Positions 34,099-43,658 of a stretch of DNA of 64,000 nucleotides are shown here, one piece after another. Source of the stretch: Aldehydirespirator sp965221185 (lineage in GTDB: Bacteria > Actinomycetota > Acidimicrobiia > Acidimicrobiales > Aldehydirespiratoraceae); contig OZ244866.1 in the NCBI GenBank assembly GCA_965221185.1, positions 1,860,001-1,924,000 on the forward strand, in the 5' to 3' direction. The notes below the pieces were generated by a model, which was not told the origin of the DNA, searched no databases, and worked only from the letters and a program-made list of their open reading frames with translations. Position numbers and translations under genes: made by a program. The stretch's first letter is position 1; each line of letters opens with the position of its first letter.

Positions 34099-34961
34099 GG
34101 AGCCAGGGCAGCCAGAGCGTCGTAGTCGATGGCGCCGGCGCCAGCGTCGGGGTGCAGCACCTGCAAACAGACCTGGGTAGCCCCTGCTTCGGCGTGCTCA
34201 GCCAGCCGGCGCTCGATAGCGTCGACATCTCCCCAGGCCACCATGGCATCCACGAAGCGGTCCGAGAGGCCGTCGATGTCGTCGTCGTCGAAGCCCAGTC
34301 GCTTCCAGCAGTCCCGGTAGCCGGGGGCCCGGGTGTAGAACTTCATGACCTTGCCGCCGGTGGCGCGGGCCTTTGTGGAGTCGGTGGTGAGCATCACCTT
34401 CTGCTCCACGCACAGCTGTGCGTCGGGGCCCATGACCGAGCGGGCGAAGGCGGTGTGCTCCGGTGTCGTGTTGTAGGGGTGGGCGCCGTCGGTGCGTTCG
34501 GCGGCGAGCTCGAGCATCCGGGGGCCGAGGGCGGCCAGGACCACCGGCACCGGCACCGGCGGCGGCACCGAGGTGTAGCGGGCCGCGTCCATGGCGTCGA
34601 GGTATGACCGCATGAACGACAGCGGCCTGCCATAGGGGATGCCGCGGATCTTGCTCACGATCACCGGGCTCGACACGCCGAGTCCCAGCGTGAACCGGCC
34701 GCCGGTCTGCTCGGCGACGGTGTAGGCGCCCTGCTTCATCACGCCCGCGTGCCGGTTGTAGACGTTGGCTATACCGCTGGCGAGCCCGAGCGTGGACGTG
34801 ACCGCGCCCATGTGCGCGGCCAGCGCGAACGGGTCGCGCCCGAACGTCTCCCCGATCCACAGCTGCGAGTAGCCCAACTCCTCCACCCTCTTGGCGAAGG
34901 AGGCCGTATCGACCCCGCTGAACGCTTCAGGGGCCGCCCAGCATCCCCGTTCGACCGCCAT
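34095..34961 (-). CDS. LLM-class F420-dependent oxidoreductase, second copy
   Basis: 288 residues of the luciferase-like family: RVEELGYSQLWIGETFGRDPFALAAHMGAVTS near the N-terminus, GRFTLGLGVSSPVIVSKIRG in the middle and a C-terminal AIERRLAEHAEAGATQVCLQVL. It probably uses F420. ATG 34961 is chosen for its GGGAGC ribosome site; the open frame before it is not protein-like. It is coupled to the SDR gene. Confidence 0.9.
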   Translation of the reverse strand: MAVERGCWAAPEAFSGVDTASFAKRVEELGYSQLWIGETFGRDPFALAAHMGAVTSTLGLASGIANVYNRHAGVMKQGAYTVAEQTGGRFTLGLGVSSPVIVSKIRGIPYGRPLSFMRSYLDAMDAARYTSVPPPVPVPVVLAALGPRMLELAAERTDGAHPYNTTPEHTAFARSVMGPDAQLCVEQKVMLTTDSTKARATGGKVMKFYTRAPGYRDCWKRLGFDDDDIDGLSDRFVDAMVAWGDVDAIERRLAEHAEAGATQVCLQVLHPDAGAGAIDYDALAALAP

Positions 34962-35141
34962 CTGTGCTCCCTTCAGCAAGGCTGCCGGCTTACGGTACCG
35001 GATTCGCTGGCAGCGACCGCGGCCGGCTCGCGAGTGCAACACGCATCGTGCACGTCTTGCGCCAGGGACGGCGCCGCGTGCCTGGCATGCGCCGGCGAGG
35101 CCTAGCTCAGCGGCAACATCGTGTACCTTCGCGCCCCTGTG

Positions 35142-36728
35142 ATGGGGCGCATCCCGGAAGTCCATCGATGGCGGGATGCGGTCGCCCCCGCACTGCTCGT
35201 TACTACGCCCCTCTTGGGGTATTCGCTGGTGGGAGACGACCGGCGGCGCCTCTACCTCGCCGCCCGCCGCTTCGGCTCCGACCCGCTTGCAGCCCTCAGC
35301 CATTCCCGGGACACCATCGACGGCTTCCTTGACCGCGGCAACTTCCGGCCGCTCGGGCGGGCTGCGGAGAACTTCGAGAGAGGCTTCGTCTTCGACGCCG
35401 CGGAGGCCACAGGCCTCGCGCCCAACGCCGTCATAGGCGTACTGCGACTGACGATTGTCGCGGTGCTCGCTCTGGTGGCCTGCCGAGTCGTGTCAGCCGT
35501 CATCGGCTCGGCCGGAGCCTCGTTCGGGCGCAACCATCCGGCTGTAGTCCTGTATCCGATGACGTTGGCCGCGACCCTCGTCGCCGCCGACAACGACAGC
35601 CCCATCACGAAGTACCCATTCGTCGTGGTCGGCTCCATCGTTCTGATTCTGGTAAGCGCGCTGATGGTGGCTCGCGACCAGGACATGCAGGCGAGACCGT
35701 TGTCCTGGCACGAACCCGTGTCGATGGCCTTGCTGGGCGCGGTGGCGGCCAGCACCTACGACCTCCTCTACCTGGCCCCTGCGGTGGCGGCCGCCTTCAT
35801 GGCAGCCCGCCACGCCGCGTCCGGGAGCCCGGCCCGAGAGCTGCTGCGCAGCGCGGCCCTGCGCCGCTGGGTCTCGTTCAGCATCGGCTTCGGTGCGGTC
35901 TTCGTGCCGGTGCGGGTGGAGATCGCCAACCGCTGCAGCCGGCTTACCTGCTACTCGGCCTCAGACATCGATCTGTCCGGCGACGTGTACCTGCTGACGG
36001 CGAAACGCCTGCTGACCGGCACGCCGCCGGCGGGCTGGTCTCGCTCCTCCGATCTCGTCGAAGAGTCCGGCCTCAGCTTCGGACTGTCGGAGCTGGCGAC
36101 CAACTCGCTGCTGGCCCTGGTTGTGGCCGCGATGCTCCTCGTCGCGGTGAGATCGGCCCGGCAGCTCAACCGCAGCTGGCCGGACCGCCAGCCCGAAGCG
36201 ACGGCCTGGCGCAGGCCGGCTGCCAGCCTCGGCGCGCTCGGAGCGGCCACCGGCCTGCTGCCTGCGCTGCTCGCCGGGCTGTCGAGGCACGTGCAGCGGG
36301 TTGACTACCCCGTCGGGGAAGCTTGGCGCGAGACCGTGCTGGTCCAGGTGGGCTGGTCGTTCCTGGCCGCGTCCGTGCTCGTCGTGCTGTTCGGGATCAT
36401 CCGGTCGCGGCGGCCATCACCAGTAGCGGCCGCCGCGGCCGCGGTCCTGGTGGTCTGCATGTCCCTGACCCTGCTCGCCAACGCCAGGCTCAACCGCGTC
36501 GACCGCAACACCCCGCTGCATATCATCTCCAACGAGATCGCGGCGGCCACCATCCACTTCGATCCGACCGAGGGCGGCAACGCCCGGCGGTGCCGCCTGA
36601 TCGACGACTACACGATGATCTTCCCCGACGGATGGCTTAGCGGACCCAATGTTGGTGCCGAGCTCGACAAGCTGATGCTCGACCGTCACGGCCAGCCGTT
36701 CTGCGAGGTGGCATGGGCGGAGGAGTGA
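35142..36728 (+). CDS. polytopic membrane protein of unknown function
   Basis: 528 residues from ATG 35142 (GTG 35139 also in frame); TACCTT lies 9-12 nt upstream. About ten hydrophobic segments alternate with short loops, and a soluble C-terminal tail of about 80 residues (HIISNEIAAATIHFDPTEGG...CEVAWAEE) carries two Cys residues. There is no recognised catalytic motif; the overall plan resembles membrane glycosyltransferases or their partners. It converges with a GT39-like gene (6 nt between stops), which supports but does not prove an envelope role. Confidence 0.6.
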   Translation: MGRIPEVHRWRDAVAPALLVTTPLLGYSLVGDDRRRLYLAARRFGSDPLAALSHSRDTIDGFLDRGNFRPLGRAAENFERGFVFDAAEATGLAPNAVIGVLRLTIVAVLALVACRVVSAVIGSAGASFGRNHPAVVLYPMTLAATLVAADNDSPITKYPFVVVGSIVLILVSALMVARDQDMQARPLSWHEPVSMALLGAVAASTYDLLYLAPAVAAAFMAARHAASGSPARELLRSAALRRWVSFSIGFGAVFVPVRVEIANRCSRLTCYSASDIDLSGDVYLLTAKRLLTGTPPAGWSRSSDLVEESGLSFGLSELATNSLLALVVAAMLLVAVRSARQLNRSWPDRQPEATAWRRPAASLGALGAATGLLPALLAGLSRHVQRVDYPVGEAWRETVLVQVGWSFLAASVLVVLFGIIRSRRPSPVAAAAAAVLVVCMSLTLLANARLNRVDRNTPLHIISNEIAAATIHFDPTEGGNARRCRLIDDYTMIFPDGWLSGPNVGAELDKLMLDRHGQPFCEVAWAEE

Positions 36729-36734
36729 GGAGAC

Positions 36735-38162
36735 TCACTCCAGGATGAGCACCGTCACCCGGCCCAGAACGAAGGAATCCGACACGCCGATCACCGTCGG
36801 GTCACCTCGGCGCACCGAGTAGGTCGAGTCGACGAGCACGACATCGGCCTCGGCCGAGGTGACCGGATCGCTGCCGGCCTGCACGTTCCATCCGGTGAGA
36901 TGGTGGGCGGCAACGTGATGCGGTCCGAATGAGCTGATGCGTGCGTCGGTGTCGAATCCCCTCTCGGTCAGCGCCTGATCAAGCGCCGCGTAGTCCTGCG
37001 GCCCCAGAGTGGCCAGCCGGCCCAATGACAGGAGTCCCGTAACGACCACCACAGCGAGGCTCACGGCACCAACGGCGCGCCATGGTCTCGGTATTCGACC
37101 GAACACTGAGGTAGCGCCGGCAGCCAGCACGAGCACGAGGGGCGGCCATACCACGTACCGGTAGTGGCGGAGCTGGACCGGCAGCAGCGAGAGGAACAGG
37201 TAGATGCCTGCGACCGCAGCGAACGCGTAGGCAACTGCCCGACGCCGCTGGGGGTCCACGAAGGCAACGCACACCAGGGCAAGGGCCGCCGCGGTCAGCC
37301 ACGCTCCGTCAGCATCGAAGTGGTACCAGAGCTCCGTGTACCAAGGTGGATCGCGCACGGACTCTCCCCGCACGAACACGTTGTGACCGGTCCTCGCGTG
37401 GTTGCTTTGGAACCGGACCATGAACGACAGGGCTTCGTTGACGGTGCGGCCGAACGGGGCATAGGCAGCGAGGAAGGTGGCCACCGACACGACGGCGGCG
37501 ACGCCCAAGGGAGCGATCACGCGGCGTCCCCTAGTGGCGAGCAGGTACAGGCCGATCGGCGCAGCGACGGCTACTCCCGCGAGCTTCGATCCCGCCGCGA
37601 GCCCCACTGCCACGCCAAGCCCGATCGCGTCGGGCCGCGCCTCGCGCTGGCTCAGCCGCCAGCCGAACCACAGAGCAAGCGCCATGAACATGGCCGTGAC
37701 CGGCTCGAGGTAGGCAACCCGTTCGAGCCGGTCACCCGGCGTGGGCACGTCGCTCGAGCCAACAAAACGGGGAAGAGCGATCCAGAGCGCGGCGGCAACG
37801 CCGCCACCGACGGGTCCTAACATCTCCGAGCCGAGCCGCCACAGCACGAGGGCGATGACGACGGACGCCAGTGCCGACACCACCCGAGCTGAGTTGATCC
37901 CGTCCCCGAGAAGCACCTGAGCTAGGCCGAACAGGTACTTCGCTACCGGTGGGTGTTCTAGGTTCCTCGTGAAGTTGCCATCGAGGTAGGCCGCGCCAGC
38001 CGACACATAGTGGGGCTCGTCATTCAGCATCGTGGTAGTGGAGATCCGCCAGATGCCGGCCCAAAGGGCCGCGAGGCCAATGACGATCCCGGTGAACAGC
38101 TCGAGATGGCGCGGTCCGCCAGCGATCGACGGGCCCTCAGACCACGCCGCGGGCGACCCCAT
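36735..38162 (-). CDS. GT39/ArnT-like membrane glycosyltransferase
   Basis: 475 residues, about 11 membrane segments. The first loop has LNDEPHYVSAGAAYLDG with the Asp-Glu pair, followed by NLEHPPVAKYLFGLAQ, the signature of PMT/ArnT-type enzymes that use polyprenyl-phosphate sugars. The last about 100 residues form an outside domain. It probably transfers a sugar to a cell-surface acceptor. Its ATG lies 19 nt after the ahcY stop within a 16-bp tandem duplication. Confidence 0.85.
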   Translation of the reverse strand: MGSPAAWSEGPSIAGGPRHLELFTGIVIGLAALWAGIWRISTTTMLNDEPHYVSAGAAYLDGNFTRNLEHPPVAKYLFGLAQVLLGDGINSARVVSALASVVIALVLWRLGSEMLGPVGGGVAAALWIALPRFVGSSDVPTPGDRLERVAYLEPVTAMFMALALWFGWRLSQREARPDAIGLGVAVGLAAGSKLAGVAVAAPIGLYLLATRGRRVIAPLGVAAVVSVATFLAAYAPFGRTVNEALSFMVRFQSNHARTGHNVFVRGESVRDPPWYTELWYHFDADGAWLTAAALALVCVAFVDPQRRRAVAYAFAAVAGIYLFLSLLPVQLRHYRYVVWPPLVLVLAAGATSVFGRIPRPWRAVGAVSLAVVVVTGLLSLGRLATLGPQDYAALDQALTERGFDTDARISSFGPHHVAAHHLTGWNVQAGSDPVTSAEADVVLVDSTYSVRRGDPTVIGVSDSFVLGRVTVLILE

Positions 38163-38183
38163 CCTCAGAAGACCCCATCCTCA
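38155..38183. repeat. 13-bp direct duplication at the ahcY/GT39 junction
   Basis: GACCCCATCCTCA at 38155-38167 and 38171-38183 (period 16). On the minus strand each copy carries TGA then ATG; the first is the ahcY stop, the second contains the GT39 start. Confidence 0.7.
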
Positions 38184-39605
38184 ATAGCGGTAGTGGTCGG
38201 GCTTGTAGGGCCCGTCGACGTCCACGCCGAGGTAGCCGGCCTGCTGGGAGGTGAGCTTGGTCAGGCGGACGCCGAGCGCGTCGAGGTGCAGCCGGGCCAC
38301 CTCCTCGTCGAGTCGGCGGGGCAGGGTGGTCACGCCGACTTCCATGGCGCCGGCGTTGGCGTGCAGGTCCATCTGGGCCAGAACCTGGTTGGTGAAGCTG
38401 CACGACATCACAAAGCTCGGGTGCCCGGTGGCGTTGCCCAGATTGAGCAGGCGACCCTCTGAGAGCACGATCACCGAGTGGCCGTCGCCGAAGACGTACT
38501 CGTCCACCTGAGGCTTGATGTTGACCCGCTGAACGTCCGACATCCGGTTCAGGCCGGCGACGTCGACCTCGTTGTCGAAGTGGCCGATGTTGCCCACCAC
38601 GGCCTGGTGCTTCATGCGGGCCATGTGGCCGGCGCTGATGACACCCGCGTTGCCGGTGGCGGTGACGAAGATGTCGGCGACGGACACCACCGCCTCCAGG
38701 GTGTTCACCTCGTAGCCCTCCATGGCCGCCTGCAGGGCGCAGATCGGGTCGATCTCGGTGATGATCACCCTGGCCCCCTGGCCCCTAAGAGCCGCCGCGC
38801 AACCCTTGCCCACGTCGCCGAAGCCGCACACCACGGCCACCTTCCCGCCGATCATCACGTCGGTGGCCCGGTTGATGCCGTCGAGGAGCGAGTGACGGCA
38901 GCCGTAATGGTTGTCGAACTTGGACTTGGTGACCGAGTCGTTCACGTTGACGGCCGGGAACAGCAGCTCGCCCCGCTCCAGCATCTGCTGCAGCCTCATC
39001 ACGCCGGTTGTCGTCTCCTCGGACACCCCCCGGATCGACGGCACGATCCGCGAGAAGAACCCGGGATCGTCGGCGGCGATGGTTCGCAGGCGGTCCAGGA
39101 CCATCGACCACTCCTCGGAGTCGTCGTCCGCGGCTGCGGGCACCGCTCCGGACCGCTCGTACTCGAGCCCCTTGTGAACCAGCAGCGTGGCGTCGCCCCC
39201 GTCGTCGAGGATCAGGCTCGGCCCGCCCCCGCCGGGCCAGCGGAAGATCTGCTCTGTGGCCCACCAGTACTCGGCGAGGGTCTCGCCCTTCCAGGCGAAC
39301 ACCGGCACCCCCCTGAGCTCGTCGACAGTGCCGTCGAGGCCTACGGCGACGGCCGCGGCGGCGTGGTCCTGGGTGGAGAAGATGTTGCAGCTCGCCCACC
39401 TAACTTGGGCGCCTAGAGCGACCAGCGTCTCGATGAGCACCGCAGTCTGCACGGTCATGTGCAGCGAACCGGCGATCCGGGCGCCGGCCAGCGGCTGATC
39501 GTCGGTGTAGCGGCCCCGCAGCGCCATCAGCCCGGGCATCTCGTGCTCGGCCAAGCGGATCTCGGCGCGGCCGAGCGGGGCCAGCGAGAGGTCCGCTACA
39601 CGCAT
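38181..39605 (-). CDS. ahcY: adenosylhomocysteinase
   Basis: 474 residues. Signatures: GSLHMTVQTAVLIETLVALGAQVRWASCNIFSTQDHAAAA, the NAD loop VAVVCGFGDVGKGCAAALRGQGARV, and the C-terminal KLTSQQAGYLGVDVDGPYKPDHYRY (Lys and Tyr contact NAD). It hydrolyses S-adenosylhomocysteine to adenosine and homocysteine, relieving methyltransferases such as PrmA. ATG 39605 begins the usual N-terminus; TATGCT at 39661-39656 could be its minus-ten box. No SAH riboswitch was recognised in the short leader. Confidence 0.97.
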   Translation of the reverse strand: MRVADLSLAPLGRAEIRLAEHEMPGLMALRGRYTDDQPLAGARIAGSLHMTVQTAVLIETLVALGAQVRWASCNIFSTQDHAAAAVAVGLDGTVDELRGVPVFAWKGETLAEYWWATEQIFRWPGGGGPSLILDDGGDATLLVHKGLEYERSGAVPAAADDDSEEWSMVLDRLRTIAADDPGFFSRIVPSIRGVSEETTTGVMRLQQMLERGELLFPAVNVNDSVTKSKFDNHYGCRHSLLDGINRATDVMIGGKVAVVCGFGDVGKGCAAALRGQGARVIITEIDPICALQAAMEGYEVNTLEAVVSVADIFVTATGNAGVISAGHMARMKHQAVVGNIGHFDNEVDVAGLNRMSDVQRVNIKPQVDEYVFGDGHSVIVLSEGRLLNLGNATGHPSFVMSCSFTNQVLAQMDLHANAGAMEVGVTTLPRRLDEEVARLHLDALGVRLTKLTSQQAGYLGVDVDGPYKPDHYRY

Positions 39606-39673
39606 GTCGCTACCGGCTTGGGGCACGGCGATCACTTCGGCACATGGCACTTCGAAGCATAGGAATACGAAAG

Positions 39674-40837
39674 CTACCGCTCGTCGCCGACGGTGGCGCA
39701 GAACACGGTTCCCCGACCCTCGAGCGTCACCTGAGGCTCGAGGGCAGAGGACCAAGCCGCGGCGCCGCGGTCCATGGTCACCCCGTTGGCTTGCACGCAG
39801 CCCTCGGTGCACAGCAGCACCGCGGGCCCGGCGGCCAGACCCGACGACCCGTCCACGTCCAATCGCCGCAGAGAGAAATCCGCGGCGGCCGTGCAGTAGG
39901 TGACGACGCCGCCCGCCGGCTCGGGCCGCTGAACCGGTGGTTCCGATGCAGCGCCGTCGACTATCTGCACCAGCGCGGCCACGTCCACGTGCTTCGACGT
40001 CAGGCCGCCCCGCACGACGTTGTCGGAATCGGCCATCAGCTCCACCGCGGTGCCGCCCAGATAGGCGTGGAGGCATCCCGCGCCCAAGAAAAGGGCCTGG
40101 CCAGGGGCGAGCACCACATGGTTCAACAGCAGCGCCACGGCCACCGCGCCGTCGCCGGGGTGGCGGGTCCCAAGCTCGGCCACCGCGGACCGGAGTCCGG
40201 ACCATTCATCGTCGTAGCGCGTGGCCGCGCAGGCCGCGGCCGCCGACTCGGCCAGCGCAGCCGCCGCGGGCCGATCGAGGGTCAGCAGCCATTCGAGCAG
40301 ATCGCGCATCTGCGAGCCGGACCGTGCGCCGAGGCGCTGCCGCAGAGGGTCGAGGCCCGGCGCGTCGAGAGTCTCGAGCAGCGCCGCGGTCCGCTGCGGA
40401 TCGCGAAACCCGCAGAACGCCTCGAAGCCGCTCACCGCGCAGATCAGCTCGGGCTTCGGCGAGCGGTCCCGGAACATCCGCTGCGGGGCGTCCCGGGGGA
40501 TTCCCATGGCCTCCTCTCGCTCGAATCCAACTGCCGCGTCTTCGGCCGACGGGTGGGCCTGGAGCGACAGGGGCGCGGCCGCGGCCAGCACCTTGAGCAA
40601 GAACGGCAGCCTGCCGTAGCGCGACGCCACGGCGGGACCCAGCGCCGCGACCGGGTCGGCCGCGATCAGCCGGTCGAGCGGCTCGGCTCTCGCCCCCACT
40701 GTGGCCGGCGCGGCCGGATGGGCGCCGAACCACAGCTCTGCCCAAGGTTCGCCGGTGGAGGGACGGCCGAGCAGCTGCGGGATGGCGGTGAGCGACCCCC
40801 AGTCGTAGTTGCGGACCACTCCCTCGATCAGCTCCAT
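39674..40837 (-). CDS. manA: mannose-6-phosphate isomerase, class I
   Basis: 387 residues. The zinc site is visible in LSLQAHPSAEDA (Gln and His), DRSPKPELICAV (Glu) and the later GCLHAYLGGTAVELMADSDNVVRGGLTSKHVD, which are class I signatures. It converts fructose-6-phosphate to mannose-6-phosphate, the entry to GDP-mannose. It is in line with PGI/PMI, the Trm112-like gene and manB on the same strand. Confidence 0.96.
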   Translation of the reverse strand: MELIEGVVRNYDWGSLTAIPQLLGRPSTGEPWAELWFGAHPAAPATVGARAEPLDRLIAADPVAALGPAVASRYGRLPFLLKVLAAAAPLSLQAHPSAEDAAVGFEREEAMGIPRDAPQRMFRDRSPKPELICAVSGFEAFCGFRDPQRTAALLETLDAPGLDPLRQRLGARSGSQMRDLLEWLLTLDRPAAAALAESAAAACAATRYDDEWSGLRSAVAELGTRHPGDGAVAVALLLNHVVLAPGQALFLGAGCLHAYLGGTAVELMADSDNVVRGGLTSKHVDVAALVQIVDGAASEPPVQRPEPAGGVVTYCTAAADFSLRRLDVDGSSGLAAGPAVLLCTEGCVQANGVTMDRGAAAWSSALEPQVTLEGRGTVFCATVGDER

Positions 40838-40870
40838 GCCGCCGCCGTCCCCACGCCGGTCCGGGCCGGC

Positions 40871-41833
40871 TCAGCCAGGTTCTGGATGGTCACGGGCCCG
40901 CGACGCGGCCAGCTCCGCGACCGCGTCGCCGACCAGTACCAGGTCCAGCAATTGGGCCAGGGCACCCTCGCCTTCGGCCCGCACCTCGTAGAGACCCGTC
41001 ACCGCCGCGCCGAGCAGGTCGATCCGGTCGGCAAGCCCGCTGGGCTCGAAGTCGTGGCGCAGCACGATCGCGGCTGCGCCGGCGGGAATCCGCCGGGCCA
41101 GCGCGGCCCAGGACGCAGCCTCGGCCTCGTCGGCCGGGAGGTTGCGCCGAACCGACGACACGCCGCCGACGCGGTCCAGCCGGTGGACCCAGCGACGGGC
41201 GGCGTGCTTGCCCACGCCGCCGGCGCCGCACACCACGGCCATCCGTCCCTGTACGCCCTCGGCCAGCGCCTCTACCGGCGCGGGATCGGCGTCGATGAGC
41301 CTTTGCCGGGCCTCGATCTGCTCGGCGCTCTCGGAGATCAGGCGGTTCATGCCGGCCAGCACACCGACTCTCTCGAGCAGCACCAGCACGGGCACTATCA
41401 CCACGCCCAGTCCCGCGGCCGGGCCAGCGAACCGGTCCACCCTGGCGATCGGCACGCCCCAGGTCGTGCACAACTCCATCAGCTCGCCCCCGGAGGTGAC
41501 GGCCACCATGCGGGCGCCGCTGGCCTGGGCCAGCCGGGCCGCGGCAACCGTCGGCTGGTCGTCGCCCGACTGTGACACCGCCACCACGAGCGATGACTCC
41601 GAGAGCCAGGCCGGACTGATCCCACCGGTGGCCTGAACCGGCACCGATCCCTGCAAGCGCGCGACCGACTCCACCACGTCGCCGGCCACCCCTCCCCCGC
41701 CCGCGCCCACGATCACGACATCGGTGATGTCGCCGGGACCGGGCAGGCCCTCAACGTCGGCGGCCGCCACCGCGGCGTCGCGCACCTGGTCCGGCAGGTG
41801 CCGGAGCGCTTCGAAGAGATCGTCGGCGGCCAT
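40871..41833 (-). CDS. bifunctional phosphoglucose/phosphomannose isomerase-like SIS protein
   Basis: 320 residues with an N-terminal SIS domain (VIVGAGGGGVAGDVVES, then SLVVAVSQSGDDQPTVAAARLA and a second Rossmann unit MAVVCGAGGVGKHAARRWVHRL). The C-terminal half contains the family helix with catalytic Glu/His candidates (VLRHDFEPSG). In mycobacteria a gene of this type lies between manA and pmmA, as here. Isomerase activity is not assured. Confidence 0.82.
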   Translation of the reverse strand: MAADDLFEALRHLPDQVRDAAVAAADVEGLPGPGDITDVVIVGAGGGGVAGDVVESVARLQGSVPVQATGGISPAWLSESSLVVAVSQSGDDQPTVAAARLAQASGARMVAVTSGGELMELCTTWGVPIARVDRFAGPAAGLGVVIVPVLVLLERVGVLAGMNRLISESAEQIEARQRLIDADPAPVEALAEGVQGRMAVVCGAGGVGKHAARRWVHRLDRVGGVSSVRRNLPADEAEAASWAALARRIPAGAAAIVLRHDFEPSGLADRIDLLGAAVTGLYEVRAEGEGALAQLLDLVLVGDAVAELAASRARDHPEPG

Positions 41834-41848
41834 GGCGCGCGGCCTAGC

Positions 41849-42109
41849 TCAACCCTGCTGGCCGCCGGCGTCGCCGGCCTCGAAGGTGGGGCGAACCCCG
41901 TCGGCGGTGGCCTTGGCCAGGAGCCGCCCGTGCTCGGTGTCGTCGGATGTGGAGGCCTCGTCGGTCAGCATCACCGGGATCCCGTCCTCCACCCGGTAGC
42001 GAAGCCGCAGCCGGGGGTTGTACAGCATCTGCTCGTCGGCGAAGTACAGGAGCGGGCCCTTGTCAGCGGGGCACGCGAGGATCTCCAGCAGGCGGGAATC
42101 GAGTGTCAC
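41849..42109 (-). CDS. Trm112-family small protein
   Basis: 86 residues. LLEILACPADKGPLLYFADEQMLYNPRLRLRYRVEDGIPVMLTDEA matches the Trm112/YcaR pattern, though with one Cys rather than the usual four, so zinc binding is probably lost. Bacterial relatives are thought to assist methyltransferases or lipid-A-type kinases; the role here is unknown. It lies between PGI/PMI and manB. Confidence 0.88.
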   Translation of the reverse strand: MTLDSRLLEILACPADKGPLLYFADEQMLYNPRLRLRYRVEDGIPVMLTDEASTSDDTEHGRLLAKATADGVRPTFEAGDAGGQQG

Positions 42110-42155
42110 GGCGGAACCTCATCGGTGTTGCGTCGGAGCGGCTAGGTACCAGATG

Positions 42156-43499
42156 CTACGGAAGTATCAGGGCGCGCACCTCAGCGACCCGGGCTTTCAC
42201 ATCGCGGGGCCCGACGGCCTCCAGGTTGAGGCGCAGCAGCGGCTCGGTGTTCGAGGGCCGCAGATTGAACCACCAGTCGCCGCAGTCGACGCTGAGGCCG
42301 TCAAGGCGATCCTGCTCGAAGCCCTCGAACGCAGCTGCCACCCGCTCCAGTACCTCCGCTGGATCCGGCACCTCTGTGTTTATCTCCCCCGAGGCCGCGT
42401 AGCGCTCCAGCGGCGCGGCCAGCTCACTCAGGGGGCCGCCGTAGCGGCTGAGCGACTCCAGTGCCACCAGCACGGCGATCATGGCGCTGTCTGCGCCGTA
42501 GTTGCCGCGGAAGTAGTAGTGGCCGGAGTGCTCACCTCCGAAGACGGCGGAGTTGGAGGCCATCGCCTGCTTCATGAACGAGTGCCCCACGCGGGCTCGC
42601 ACGGCCCGGCCCCCCCGCTCGGACACGATCTCGGGGAGGGCTCTGGAGCAGATCAAGTTGTGGACGACAGCCGCGCCGGGCTCGCGCTCGAGCATCGCCG
42701 AGGCGACGATCGCCGCGGTGAGTGAGCCCGACATCGGACGGGATGCCTCGTCCACCACGAACACCCGGTCGGCGTCGCCGTCGAAGGCCAGGCCCGCGTC
42801 GGCAGGGCTAGCTCGCAACCGGGCCCGCAAATCACGCAGGTTCTCGGGCTTGAGGGGATCCGCCGGGTGGTTGGGAAACGTGCCGTCGAGCTCAAGGTGG
42901 AGGTAGTCGACTTCGAAGGGCAGCGCCTCGAACACCGCCGGAGCCACCAAGCCGCCCATCCCGTTGGCGGTGTCGACCGCTAGGCGCAGAGGCCGCAGCG
43001 CTGGAACGCTCACGAAGGACAAGACATGCTCGACGTAGGAGTCGAGGAGGTCGCGCCGAATCGAGTTCCCGGGCACCGCGGCCGGAGACGGCCCGTCGAT
43101 GGCCCGGACCTTGATCTCCTCCAACCCGGTGCCGGTCCCGATAGGCGACGCGCCGGGCCCGCAGAGCTTGATGCCGTTGTATCCCGCCGGGTTGTGCGAC
43201 GCGGTGAACATGGCGCCGGGCGCGTCCAGCATCCCGGAGGCGAAGTACACCATCTCGGTGGCGCACAGCCCGATGTCCACAACATCGACGCCAGCCGCGA
43301 CGACGCCCTCGCAGAAGGCGCCGGCGAGCTCCGCTCCGTCGGGACGCATGTCGCGGCCGACCACCACACTGGCGGCGCCGTCGTCGCGCGTGTGGACCGC
43401 GAAGGCACCTCCGATGGCGAAGCAGGCGGCGGGATCGATCTGCTCGCCCACGATCCCCCTGATGTCGTAGGCCTTGAAGATCGCCTCGAAGTCGCCCAC
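42156..43499 (-). CDS. manB: phosphomannomutase/phosphoglucomutase
   Basis: 447 residues. The four domain signatures are present: FKAYDIRGIVGEQ, the phosphoserine loop MFTASHNPAGYNGIK, the metal-binding loop DGDADRVFVVDE and the sugar-binding loop GGEHSGHYYF, ending with the phosphate-binding RPSNTEPLLRLNLEA. It converts mannose-6-phosphate to mannose-1-phosphate. GTG 43499 is chosen because the frame before it is intergenic repeat B. Confidence 0.95.
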   Translation of the reverse strand: MGDFEAIFKAYDIRGIVGEQIDPAACFAIGGAFAVHTRDDGAASVVVGRDMRPDGAELAGAFCEGVVAAGVDVVDIGLCATEMVYFASGMLDAPGAMFTASHNPAGYNGIKLCGPGASPIGTGTGLEEIKVRAIDGPSPAAVPGNSIRRDLLDSYVEHVLSFVSVPALRPLRLAVDTANGMGGLVAPAVFEALPFEVDYLHLELDGTFPNHPADPLKPENLRDLRARLRASPADAGLAFDGDADRVFVVDEASRPMSGSLTAAIVASAMLEREPGAAVVHNLICSRALPEIVSERGGRAVRARVGHSFMKQAMASNSAVFGGEHSGHYYFRGNYGADSAMIAVLVALESLSRYGGPLSELAAPLERYAASGEINTEVPDPAEVLERVAAAFEGFEQDRLDGLSVDCGDWWFNLRPSNTEPLLRLNLEAVGPRDVKARVAEVRALILP

Positions 43500-43527
43500 T
43501 ACGCCTGCGAACCTAGCCGTCAGCGCT

Positions 43528-43650
43528 AGAGGCCGAGCGGATGAGTCGCAGCTCACTAGGAATTGCCGAGGAGCTAAGCGAGGCCGTGGCCCGAGCGGCC
43601 CGTGAGCGCAGCGAACAAGAGCGGGAAGCAAGATGCTTCACTGCGAGGCG
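43528..43650 (-). repeat. dispersed intergenic repeat, copy B
   Basis: The core 43577-43627 is the exact reverse complement of copy A (51 of 51). The extended unit runs to 43650, and the outer end AGAGGCCGAGCGG is at 43528-43540. It fills the gap between manB and the GT2 gene and lies opposite to copy A relative to transcription. Confidence 0.9.
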
Positions 43651-43658
43651 GGCGCCTG

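Noticed and set aside
39644..41575. Plus-strand 643-codon frame opposite manA and PGI/PMI
   Set aside because: Same antisense shadow effect; the minus strand carries recognisable enzymes.
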